Shown here in pieces: positions 56,469-64,000 of a stretch of DNA of 64,000 nt (position 1 is the first letter of the stretch; each line of letters starts with the position of its first letter). The notes beneath the pieces are model-generated. The model was not told the origin of the DNA, did no database searches, and saw only the letters and a list, made by a program, of their open reading frames with translations. The DNA is from Haloarcula hispanica ATCC 33960 (lineage in GTDB: Archaea; Halobacteriota; Halobacteria; Halobacteriales; Haloarculaceae): contig NC_015948.1 in assembly GCF_000223905.1 (NCBI RefSeq), positions 1,984,001-2,048,000 on the forward strand, in the 5' to 3' direction. Position numbers and translations under genes: made by a program.

Positions 56469-57884
56469 ATGGCAGATAGTCGTTCGTCGGCCCTCCTCGA
56501 CGAGGATGGAAACCTCTTCGGCCTCGTCAACGTCGTCGATGCACTGGCCGCCCTGCTCGTCATTGCGGTCGTTGTGGCAGGCGCCGCACTTGTCCTCCAA
56601 CCGGAGCCAGAGCCACCTGCTCCAAATACTACCAACGTCACCCTCGATCTCGGGACACAACCCTCATACATCGTCTCAGAAATCACCGAGGGAGATACGT
56701 ACAGTCCAAGCGGTAATTCACAGCTCACGATCACAGACGTCCATCTGACACCGCAGGGTAACCAGATACGTGTCATCTTACGCGCTACGCTTCAGGGACC
56801 GCCTGACGGGGACAGTCTCACATATGCGAATGCGCCCCCGCGCCTCGGGCGACCGCTGACCATCGCGACGAGTCGATACGAAGTAGACGGTCAAATCCGT
56901 GCAGTGGGTGGTGACAACAGTTTCACTCAGGAAGACACGACGGTGGTTCTCAGAGACACCATGGCCACCGCCGAAGCGCGAGACGTCACTCCCGGTGATG
57001 AGATCCGACTCAGCGGACGCACTGTCGCGACTATCGAAGATGTCGCCGCGTACGCGACCAGTGATTCAACCGAACAGACCGTCTTTGTCGAAGCAGAACT
57101 CGACACACACAGACAGCAGTCTGACCGTCGGTTCGGCGGCACACAGATGCGGCGCGGGCAGACGGTCACGCTCCCAGCCGAAGACTACACCTTCAATGGT
57201 CGCATTGAAAAGGTGGATAGCGGCCTCCAGCCAACGACTACCGATGTGCTCCTCGAGACAACCGTCGATGCAGAAACGGCTGGCCGTATCGCTGCCGGCG
57301 ACGTCACTACCGTCGCCGGGTACGAGGCAGCCGAAGTACGAACGGTTACTACGTACGCGACACAGAACCCTGACCGCAAACGCGTACTCGTGGGGCTCTC
57401 GTTGGCCACTCTCGAAAACGCCGGTCGTCAGCAGTTCGGTAGCGCCGCCCTCCAGCGTGGGAACAACATCACTATTTCGACTGAAAGCTACGCGCTCTCC
57501 GGCACCATCGAACGTGTTGGCGCACTCGAACCGCGTGGAACGCTCACCAATCGGACGGTAACCCTACGGATGACCGATATGCGTGCGGACATGGCGGATG
57601 CGATCGAACCCGGCATGACCGAGACCAGTGGTGGCGAAACAATCGCTCGCGTCAGCCGCGTCAACACCGAGCCATCTGTCATCATCACGACGGGCGATAA
57701 CGGCACGGTAAACGTCGCTGATCATCCGTACTTGCGTGATATCACCATCACGACTGAACTCCGGGTCCGCGAGTCGACAAGCGGTGTCCAGTTCAAAGGC
57801 GAGTCTCTCCAGCAGGGCTCGGCAGTTGTGATCAATCTGGGAACAATCACTATCGAAGCGACGGTTGTGAGTGTTGGGCTCTGA
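56469..57884 (+). CDS. DUF4330-type membrane-anchored protein
   Basis: A 471-residue protein with a single N-terminal span (VVDALAALLVIAVVVAGAAL), so most of it lies outside the cell. The exterior part shows three to four repeated beta-rich units of about 100 residues with the recurring end (V/L)xGxIExV (VDGQIRAVGG, FNGRIEKVDS, LSGTIERVGA, IEATVVSVGL). The family (DUF4330) is often beside polysaccharide genes; its role is unknown. It stands at the left border of the glycan cluster. Confidence 0.8.
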   Translation: MADSRSSALLDEDGNLFGLVNVVDALAALLVIAVVVAGAALVLQPEPEPPAPNTTNVTLDLGTQPSYIVSEITEGDTYSPSGNSQLTITDVHLTPQGNQIRVILRATLQGPPDGDSLTYANAPPRLGRPLTIATSRYEVDGQIRAVGGDNSFTQEDTTVVLRDTMATAEARDVTPGDEIRLSGRTVATIEDVAAYATSDSTEQTVFVEAELDTHRQQSDRRFGGTQMRRGQTVTLPAEDYTFNGRIEKVDSGLQPTTTDVLLETTVDAETAGRIAAGDVTTVAGYEAAEVRTVTTYATQNPDRKRVLVGLSLATLENAGRQQFGSAALQRGNNITISTESYALSGTIERVGALEPRGTLTNRTVTLRMTDMRADMADAIEPGMTETSGGETIARVSRVNTEPSVIITTGDNGTVNVADHPYLRDITITTELRVRESTSGVQFKGESLQQGSAVVINLGTITIEATVVSVGL

Positions 57885-57933
57885 ACGACATCATAAACGG
57901 TATGGTAGATCACTCAAACCAGTATATAATCGG

Positions 57934-58380
57934 ATGTCCGAGGAATCCGGGTCGCTAAACCCTGACGCTGTCGGAGAGAAAATCAGCGCGATTAGCGACG
58001 GGTCACAGGTCATCAGCGCCGGGCGAGCGATCGGCACTCGTGTAAGTGAGTTCGTTCAGGAATCGTATTGCTATCGCTGGCTCACGAAGGAACCTGACCC
58101 AGACATCATCGTTATCGATCTTCGAGAAACGTACACTGTCGGTCCGTTTATTACGCTGCTGGATACGCTTATTCCACATATTGAAGACGCTTGGAATCAG
58201 TCGCGTGTGGAGTCTGCCGCGAGCCGAGTGTTTGAACGGCTTAGTGAGGAGGTGTTCGACCCGCTTGCCGAGACGCGTGGCTACGAACTCGCAATCTCGG
58301 TCTTGGCGCCACCGGAGCCTCCGGAACGAGAACGCACCGTAGCGGATGATCCGGAGCCTGACGAAGACGAACCGTCCTGA
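57934..58380 (+). CDS. Hypothetical protein following the DUF4330 gene
   Basis: A 148-residue acidic protein from MSEESGSLNPDAVGEK. The middle (RWLTKEPDPDIIVIDLRETYTVG) has a strand-helix pattern; the end is Pro/Glu-rich and disordered. It starts 50 bp after the DUF4330 stop and likely belongs to the same transcript. No family was recognised. Confidence 0.75.
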   Translation: MSEESGSLNPDAVGEKISAISDGSQVISAGRAIGTRVSEFVQESYCYRWLTKEPDPDIIVIDLRETYTVGPFITLLDTLIPHIEDAWNQSRVESAASRVFERLSEEVFDPLAETRGYELAISVLAPPEPPERERTVADDPEPDEDEPS

Positions 58381-58558
58381 CTTTCCAGAATCTCTCTTTC
58401 CGCACGATACACGTCATCTGCCACAGTTGCACCGTTTAGTTACGATTACGAATGATGCTCGTAGCCTATACGAACGCATTTTCCCCTCGCTACACACTCG
58501 CTTCGCTCGGTCCCTGGGCAAGGAAATTCCGCGTTACCGCATGAGTTGAACCGCGGGT

Positions 58559-59008
58559 TCACGGCGCGGCTGTGTCCGTGTCGCCAGCCTCTGGATCAAG
58601 CAGGAGAGTGATGACCAGTTCGTCGAACCAGACGGCCGGTCGCTTACTCTGGCCGTCTTCCTCGAAGAAGATGATGCAGAGCTGGGCGAGCCGGCTGAGT
58701 TCCTCGTGGACGATCTTCACATCCCGGTCAACGCCCCGTGCAGTCTCGTTGATACTGGCTGGCTCTTCCCGGCGGATGGCTTCGATGAAACCGAGGACGC
58801 GCGGCGTCAGCGTCTCCATGAGGTTGTCGTAGCTGGTAAACGAGAGCCTCGGCGTGGAATCCACCGCGTCGCCCTGTTCAAGCGCTTCGACCCCGTCGGT
58901 GATGTCGTCGTGGAACTCACTGGACGACTTCACGGTCACGACGAGGGTTGATTCGGCTCGAAACTGTTCGCGCTCCATTGGATGCAGCGACGGCGTGATA
59001 TCGTTCAT
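58559..59008 (-). CDS. HVO_A0114-type winged-helix DNA-binding protein
   Basis: A 149-residue protein from MNDITPSLHPMEREQF. DITDGVEALEQGDAVDSTPR, LTPRVLGFIEAIRREEPASI and NETARGVDRDVKIVHEELSR are typical for the HVO_A0114-like family of putative antitoxin/regulators. A shorter start at 58978 is possible. No toxin partner gene was found beside it. It faces the glycan cluster divergently. Confidence 0.8.
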   Translation of the reverse strand: MNDITPSLHPMEREQFRAESTLVVTVKSSSEFHDDITDGVEALEQGDAVDSTPRLSFTSYDNLMETLTPRVLGFIEAIRREEPASINETARGVDRDVKIVHEELSRLAQLCIIFFEEDGQSKRPAVWFDELVITLLLDPEAGDTDTAAP

Positions 59009-59205
59009 CTTTAAACAGTGCGGAAACCCCACCCTTTCCGTGAGGTGAGAGTGTTGACGATCAGTCGGAACCGAGCGCCGAACAGGGCGCGGAGGAAGCG
59101 CGTACGCTCCGTGCAACAACCGCTGTGACCACTGCCTGATCGAATACCAAACGTATGTATTTAGTGTCGTAAAAACGTCAAAATATTGTACGGACTGAAA
59201 TAGAT

Positions 59206-59298
59206 ATGGGGCGGAGTGGCAGGCTTCACGAGCGGGTTAAACAGTATGCTCGGAAGAATGGCATCCCGTCACCCACGAGCCTACCGCGAACTGATTGA
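59206..59298 (+). pseudogene. Possible decayed reading-frame fragment
   Basis: A 30-codon frame (MGRSGRLHERVKQYARKNGI) followed, one frame over, by MASRHPRAYRELIEQ and a stop at 59296. The mixed frames look like a shifted remnant of a haloarchaeal gene. Too short to identify. Confidence 0.25.
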
Positions 59299-59363
59299 AC
59301 AGTGACTCAACGCCGATGACTCTTTCAGAGAAATCATAAGAGTAGCAATCAGAGGATGAGTTG

Positions 59364-60170
59364 ATGAGTAGTATATCCGTATTACTTCCTGTCGCCGCCA
59401 CAAGCGATCCGTCAAGTCTGCACCGGGCGCACCAGAGTATCAGTGAGCAAACGACACCACCCGCAGAAGTCCTGTTAGTTACAAACCAGTCGCTCACGGA
59501 CGATATCGGAACGGCAATCCGTGATTTAGTCAGTACGGATCCAGACAGCCGGCACGAACACATCCCCGATGCGCAGGGGTTAGGAGGTGTACTTCAAGCG
59601 GGTCTCAAGAAGTGCACAGAACCCTTTGTCGCACGGATGGATGCAGACGATATTTCCGAACCCAAGCGGTTTGCTGAACAGTTGACTGTCCTCAAAGAAA
59701 CCGAGGCAGACATCGTTGGATCACACCTTGCTGAATTTTACGATGACCCCGAACAGCCAGAACGAACACGTAAGGTTCCAACATCGCATGACGAAATCGC
59801 AGAGTGGATGCCGTGGCGATGTCCAATGAATCATCCGACTACGATGTTTGACCGTGAAGCGGTTCTCAACGCGGGCGGTTATCGTGACTTCCCGATGATG
59901 GAGGATTGGGATTTGTGGGCGCGGTGTCTTGCCGCTGGACTTCAGTTCCGCAATCTCGATCAAACGCTTGTTCGGGCACAAATTGACGAGCTCGTTGACC
60001 GTCGAGGCGGGCTAGACTACGCGAAAGCAGAACTTAGAATGGCGCGAGAACTTCGGGAACTCGGTATTGCGACACACCAAGATACTTTACAGCACCTCTG
60101 TCTCCGAATACCTCCGCGACTTCTTCCTCCCGTGGTCCGTAATGTCATCTATCATTTGTTTGCCCGCTAA
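59364..60170 (+). CDS. Glycosyltransferase family 2
   Basis: A 268-residue inverting GT-A enzyme. The first strand is SISVLLPVAATSDP, the metal-binding DxD is in VARMDADDISEPKRF, and the acceptor side has MNHPTTMFDREAVLNAGGY and MMEDWDLWARCLAAG. No membrane span. It opens the surface-glycan cluster and probably adds a sugar to a lipid carrier. ATG 59364 is used; a TTG precedes it. Confidence 0.9.
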   Translation: MSSISVLLPVAATSDPSSLHRAHQSISEQTTPPAEVLLVTNQSLTDDIGTAIRDLVSTDPDSRHEHIPDAQGLGGVLQAGLKKCTEPFVARMDADDISEPKRFAEQLTVLKETEADIVGSHLAEFYDDPEQPERTRKVPTSHDEIAEWMPWRCPMNHPTTMFDREAVLNAGGYRDFPMMEDWDLWARCLAAGLQFRNLDQTLVRAQIDELVDRRGGLDYAKAELRMARELRELGIATHQDTLQHLCLRIPPRLLPPVVRNVIYHLFAR

Positions 60171-60318
60171 TGCCACTGTATTCTGTATCCCCGATCTTAA
60201 CGATCAAGTACTATCGGATATGAGGACTTTATTATTCTCGGTATGGACTATCCGAACGCCACATCATAGGAATACGGTAAGCTAATCAACTATCTGGGAC
60301 ATCCAAATAAGAGAATCA

Positions 60319-61218
60319 ATGAATATTGAGGACATTAAAAAAGGGGTAAAAGACCCTACAGCCGCGCTTCGGGAAGTCAATAAATTCTATCATACAAGGG
60401 GACGACAGCATTCCTACTATCCACATGGCACGGATATCTTCGCTCATGAGGACTGGGATAATCTAATCATTCTAGATGCCTGTCGATACGACGCATTTAA
60501 AGATCAAATCACCATGGATGGAACTCTGGAAAAAAGAACGTCCAGGGGCGGGATGTCGCCGGAATTCGTTCGAGGTAATTTCTCAAACAAACGATTGTAC
60601 GATGTCGTCTATATCTCTGCCAACGAGTGGTTCGCACAGCTTCAAAACGAGATCAATGCAGAAGTACACCAGTTCGTGAACCTACAAATTGATCATCTTG
60701 ACCTCGCGGATGTCTCGGTCCGTCCCGAAACCGTAACCGAGCAAGCGTTACGCATCGCAGAGGATTATCCGGACAAGCGGCTTATAGTCCACTATATGCA
60801 GCCACACCAACCATATATCGGGCCGACCGGGCAAGAGCACTTCGAACTTAGCCCTGGACTGATCGAAACGCTCCGCAAGAGTGATGAAATCACCGACGAA
60901 CTTCTTTGGAGAGCGTATCGAGAGAACCTCGACATCGTCCTAAACTACGCCGAGGAGCTCATCTCGGAGCTGACGGGGAAAACAGTTATTACCTCGGACC
61001 ACGGTGAACTCCTCGGTGAGTGCGTGTTTCCTATTCCAGTAAAGACGTACGGCCACTTTGACGGCCTGTATGTTGATGAACTCATCGACGTGCCGTGGTT
61101 TGTTTGTGATTATTCGGAGCGAAAGACGGTCCGGCCAGAGGCGCCCGTTACCGATGAGGGCAATGTAAACGCAGACGCTGTCGAGGATCGTCTTCGGCAA
61201 CTCGGGTACAAGATCTAA
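60319..61218 (+). CDS. Alkaline-phosphatase/sulfatase-superfamily enzyme
   Basis: A 299-residue soluble protein. LIILDACRYDAF gives the first metal-binding Asp (53), and the second metal site is VITSDHGELLGE. A candidate nucleophile Ser80 occurs in SRGGMSPEF in place of the sulfatase Cys. Sulfatase, phosphodiesterase or phosphotransferase activity on glycans is possible. Less GC-rich than its neighbours on the left. Confidence 0.75.
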   Translation: MNIEDIKKGVKDPTAALREVNKFYHTRGRQHSYYPHGTDIFAHEDWDNLIILDACRYDAFKDQITMDGTLEKRTSRGGMSPEFVRGNFSNKRLYDVVYISANEWFAQLQNEINAEVHQFVNLQIDHLDLADVSVRPETVTEQALRIAEDYPDKRLIVHYMQPHQPYIGPTGQEHFELSPGLIETLRKSDEITDELLWRAYRENLDIVLNYAEELISELTGKTVITSDHGELLGECVFPIPVKTYGHFDGLYVDELIDVPWFVCDYSERKTVRPEAPVTDEGNVNADAVEDRLRQLGYKI

Positions 61219-61276
61219 CCCCTGATGCAGGACCGAGAACTGATCACCGTCGCAACTTAGAGGGAGTCATTTCAAG

Positions 61277-62413
61277 ATGAGCAAGACACCGAAGCTCACG
61301 TATCTCATCAGTGGTTTAGAGATCGGCGGTGCTGAGATTGGTATGGTAAGATTGCTCGACGGGATCCCTGAGGATGAACTCGACGTGACGGTCGTTGCGC
61401 TCGACGGGGGCAAACGGACCGTTGTTCCCGATATCCCCGATCACGTGGACATTGTCGATCTCCAAATTGAGAATAAACTCTTGATTCACAAGCTTTTACC
61501 TCTGATCCCTATTCTTCGAGAGACGGATATCCTCCTGGGTTCAATTTATCATGCAGAGACCGTAGCTCGTCTCTTCGATCTGGTAATTCCGGTGAATACG
61601 CTACTAACTTGGGCACACAATACAGAATTCAAGACACCGATACGTCGCTGGGTGGACAAGCTCACTATCGGTCGGTGCGATGCAATTCTTGCCGATTCGG
61701 AAGCGGTTGCGACGATGCTAGTCGAACGACAAGAGGTCGATCCGGAGAAAATCTGGACCGTTCCGATCGCTGGACTCTCGATGTCCGAGTATGATCGACC
61801 GCCTGTTCCGCTCCGATCGCTTGACTACTCAGTCGTTGGTGGCGAACCCCTCGACCACGTTGGAGAAGGTATGATCGTGGTCGGGACCGTTGGAACGCTC
61901 TCGGCGGCGAAGAACCACGACGCGATTCTTGAGGTAGCATCACGGCTGAGCGATCGAAAGGTTCATTTCGCCATCGCTGGTGATGGACCTCAACGAGAGG
62001 AACTGGTAGACGAAGTTGTCGAACGAGAACTCACTAATGTCTCGTTCATCGGGCGCGTCGATTCCGTCCCTGAGTTCCTTTCGGCCGTCGATATCTACTT
62101 TCAGCCGTCTCATTACGAGGGGCTGTGTATCACCGTTCTGGAAGCAATGGCTGCGGGTAAGCCTATCGTTGCTAGTACAGCCGGTGAGATTCCTCGGAAT
62201 GTTCGGGATGGGAAAGAAGGTTTTGTCGCCGAACCCGAGAACATTGAGGCATTTGTGGAGGCGATCGAAACGTTACTCGATGATCCGGAGTTACGCTCTC
62301 GCTTCAGTGAGTCGAGCCGCCAACGAGTCGTGGAACGATACTCTCAGGAAATTCTTGTCGAGCGGTTTTGGGATGTTATCGAGAAGACTTATTTCGACGG
62401 TAGCAAATCTTAA
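61277..62413 (+). CDS. Glycosyltransferase family 4
   Basis: A 378-residue GT-B retaining enzyme. ISGLEIGGAEIGMVRLLDG is the N-terminal acceptor loop; the C-terminal donor site has VGTVGTLSAAKNHD, IAGDGPQREELV and SHYEGLCITVLEAMAAGKPI (E-x7-E type). It would extend the surface glycan on the cytosolic side. Confidence 0.92.
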   Translation: MSKTPKLTYLISGLEIGGAEIGMVRLLDGIPEDELDVTVVALDGGKRTVVPDIPDHVDIVDLQIENKLLIHKLLPLIPILRETDILLGSIYHAETVARLFDLVIPVNTLLTWAHNTEFKTPIRRWVDKLTIGRCDAILADSEAVATMLVERQEVDPEKIWTVPIAGLSMSEYDRPPVPLRSLDYSVVGGEPLDHVGEGMIVVGTVGTLSAAKNHDAILEVASRLSDRKVHFAIAGDGPQREELVDEVVERELTNVSFIGRVDSVPEFLSAVDIYFQPSHYEGLCITVLEAMAAGKPIVASTAGEIPRNVRDGKEGFVAEPENIEAFVEAIETLLDDPELRSRFSESSRQRVVERYSQEILVERFWDVIEKTYFDGSKS

Positions 62414-62445
62414 AACCCAAGTCCGTTCCCTCCAGACAGTCGGTA

Positions 62446-63807
62446 ATGAACCAGCCAAATATTTTGCTCGTTTCCCTGGATAGTCTTCGGCCAGATCATC
62501 TCTCTATATACGGGCACTCTCGAACTACATCACCCAATCTTCAGCAACTGTTGACGCAGGATCAGACAACCCTCTTTAAGAACGCATACGCAACAACGAC
62601 TTGGACATTGCCGTCACATGCTTCCGTGTTCACCGGACGTGAACCAGCAGAACACGGAATCTTCGACAAAGGTACAAAAATTGATCCAAGCCAGACCCTT
62701 CCCCAGATATTAAGCAGAGAGGGATATCAGACAGCAGCGTTTATAAATAATGGTTGGCTTACTCAGGCAGGTATCACAGATGGATTTGACTCAAGATTTG
62801 ACATCTTTGAGATGGAAATGCCCTCTAACCGAATCACAAAACAATTGAATCGGTTGAAAATAGTGCTTTCACTGAAAGATAATGGAGCACAAACTACTAT
62901 AAACCAGTTCATAAACTGGAGGGACTCAACTGATAGCTGGTTTTCTTTCTTGCACTTCAATGAGCCACATTACCTATACAATCCTCCGCGATCCTATCAA
63001 AATACATACTTAAGTGGCTCTGCGGTTCCGTCCATTCTCAAACAACGGCGTGTGTTCACGAAACAGGGTGATTTCTATGCGGACAACACATCTGTTTCTG
63101 AGTCTGAGATGAATACATTCACCGACCTATATGATGGCGAAATACGTTACATAGATGATCAGTTGGGGAGATTATTTGAATATCTAAAGGAAACTGGAGG
63201 GTGGGAGAACACACTCCTTATCGTGTTCGCTGACCATGGCGAGTTGTTTGGTGAACGTGGGCTTGTTGGCCATCACTTCTGTCTCGACAACGCATTGTTG
63301 CATGTCCCTTTAATAATCAAATGGCCGACCGCCAGTGGTTCCCATCCTTCTGTAAATGAATCAGTGGTCAGCCTGAAGCATATATTCGGCACAGTTCTTG
63401 AAGCAATTGGGTGCGATCATCCACGATCAAATGCACTCCAACAGTACGACCAAGAATCAGAGAGAGACACTTGTGTATTCGCTGACTACCGAACCCCCAC
63501 CTCTCTACTAAATCAATATCAAGAACAGGTCTCAGAATTTGACTTCTCAGAATATGACGTATCGTTGCAAGCAGTACAGACTCAGGACTACAAGCTAATA
63601 GCAGATGGAGACGATGAGCTACTCTACGAAATCACCGGAGCAAACCAAGAAGAAAAGATTCCAAAGGAAGGCAACGAAGAAATATATATCCGTCTCCAAG
63701 AGAAGTTGGACAACCGATCTCAAAATCTCTCCCTTATGGATCAAGAAGAGCAGAAGGATCTGAACCCGAATGTGAGGGATAACCTAGAGAAGATGGGGTA
63801 TTTATAA
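62446..63807 (+). CDS. Sulfatase-superfamily enzyme with Thr nucleophile position
   Basis: A 453-residue protein. LLVSLDSLRPDHLSIYG gives Asp12 and the metal site; the nucleophile motif reads TLPSHASVFTG with Thr54 where sulfatases have Cys or Ser. The second metal site is VFADHGELFGERGLVGHH (near 262). A Thr at this position points to phospho-transfer or hydrolysis rather than formylglycine sulfatase chemistry. The DNA is clearly A+T-richer than the left half of the window. Confidence 0.85.
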   Translation: MNQPNILLVSLDSLRPDHLSIYGHSRTTSPNLQQLLTQDQTTLFKNAYATTTWTLPSHASVFTGREPAEHGIFDKGTKIDPSQTLPQILSREGYQTAAFINNGWLTQAGITDGFDSRFDIFEMEMPSNRITKQLNRLKIVLSLKDNGAQTTINQFINWRDSTDSWFSFLHFNEPHYLYNPPRSYQNTYLSGSAVPSILKQRRVFTKQGDFYADNTSVSESEMNTFTDLYDGEIRYIDDQLGRLFEYLKETGGWENTLLIVFADHGELFGERGLVGHHFCLDNALLHVPLIIKWPTASGSHPSVNESVVSLKHIFGTVLEAIGCDHPRSNALQQYDQESERDTCVFADYRTPTSLLNQYQEQVSEFDFSEYDVSLQAVQTQDYKLIADGDDELLYEITGANQEEKIPKEGNEEIYIRLQEKLDNRSQNLSLMDQEEQKDLNPNVRDNLEKMGYL

Positions 63808-64000
63808 ATGCCATCGGTTAGCGTTGTAATCCCAACAATCGGTCGGATTGATCGCCTCAATAGAGCGCTCCAAAGCGTTGTCTCCCAAACTAGGACTCCG
63901 GAAGAAATTGTCGTCGTCTGTAAGTGCGACAAAAACGAACTAACGGATATCATACAGTCCGTCAACATATCAACCACACTAATTGAACAATCCGGTGACG
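63808..64000 (+). CDS. Glycosyltransferase family 2, 5' part only
   Basis: Starts at ATG right after the sulfatase-like stop (TAAATG) with MPSVSVVIPTIGRIDRLNRA, the first strand and loop of a GT-A fold, followed by VVSQTRTPEEIVVVCKCDKN. Runs off the window end, so the length is unknown. Likely cotranscribed with the preceding gene. Confidence 0.85.
   Translation, partial: MPSVSVVIPTIGRIDRLNRALQSVVSQTRTPEEIVVVCKCDKNELTDIIQSVNISTTLIEQSGD

Overview
The window is chromosomal DNA of a halophilic archaeon, most likely Haloarcula or a close relative. The proteins are strongly acidic and the base composition is GC-rich. Genes typical of haloarchaea fill the window: a split glycine cleavage system, trpDFEG, cdc48, radB, rps8e, an actin-like (salactin-type) ATPase, haloarchaeal phosphomevalonate decarboxylase, Bat-type and DUF7344 regulators, CPxCG zinc microproteins and a Tat lipoprotein PstS. 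TATA-like boxes lie about 25-30 bp before start codons.

Layout. 1-2.2 kb: the 5' part of a GH32 fructan or sucrose hydrolase and a zinc microprotein. 2.4-8.0 kb: a PH-like/helical-repeat protein, an actin-like ATPase, an archaellum FlaD/E-domain protein, and a divergent ParA-CheW pair; this looks like a cell-polarity or array-positioning neighbourhood. 8.1-11.9 kb: type II NADH dehydrogenase-like flavoprotein, mevalonate-pathway decarboxylase, cobalamin adenosyltransferase, MsrA. 12-15.7 kb: a receiver protein convergent with a 1032-residue multi-sensor kinase. 15.8-20.2 kb: gcvT-gcvH-gcvPA-gcvPB. 20.4-22.2 kb: a PAS kinase. 22.4-23.7 kb: NYN and TatD-type proteins. 23.7-29.6 kb: pstSCAB with a divergent AbrB-PhoU regulator. 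29.7-33.0 kb: rps8e, DUF2240, pyrF and small proteins. 33.0-36.9 kb: trpDFEG, with a palindrome at its promoter. 37.1 kb: tRNA-Val(GAC) with a partly duplicated 3' end. 37.4-49.1 kb: housekeeping genes (CBS protein, MDR reductase, Cdc48, UspA, LarC, RadB, PhoU). 49.2-55.4 kb: TrkA and three regulators, one of them a membrane-anchored winged helix with eleven extracellular calcium-type repeats. 55.4-56.5 kb: a gene-poor stretch. 56.5-64 kb: a DUF4330 membrane protein followed by a more A+T-rich surface-glycan cluster (GT2, two alkaline-phosphatase-superfamily enzymes, GT4, GT2) that runs off the end.

The best candidate for an undescribed system is the 4.2-8.0 kb block. There a ParA ATPase overlaps a CheW protein that carries a long disordered N-terminus, as in bacterial ParC/ParP array-positioning pairs, beside an archaellum-adaptor-like protein and an actin homologue. 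A second candidate is the thrombospondin-3-repeat transmembrane transcription factor at 52.8-54.5 kb. No CRISPR array, intact insertion sequence, rRNA or integrase was seen.
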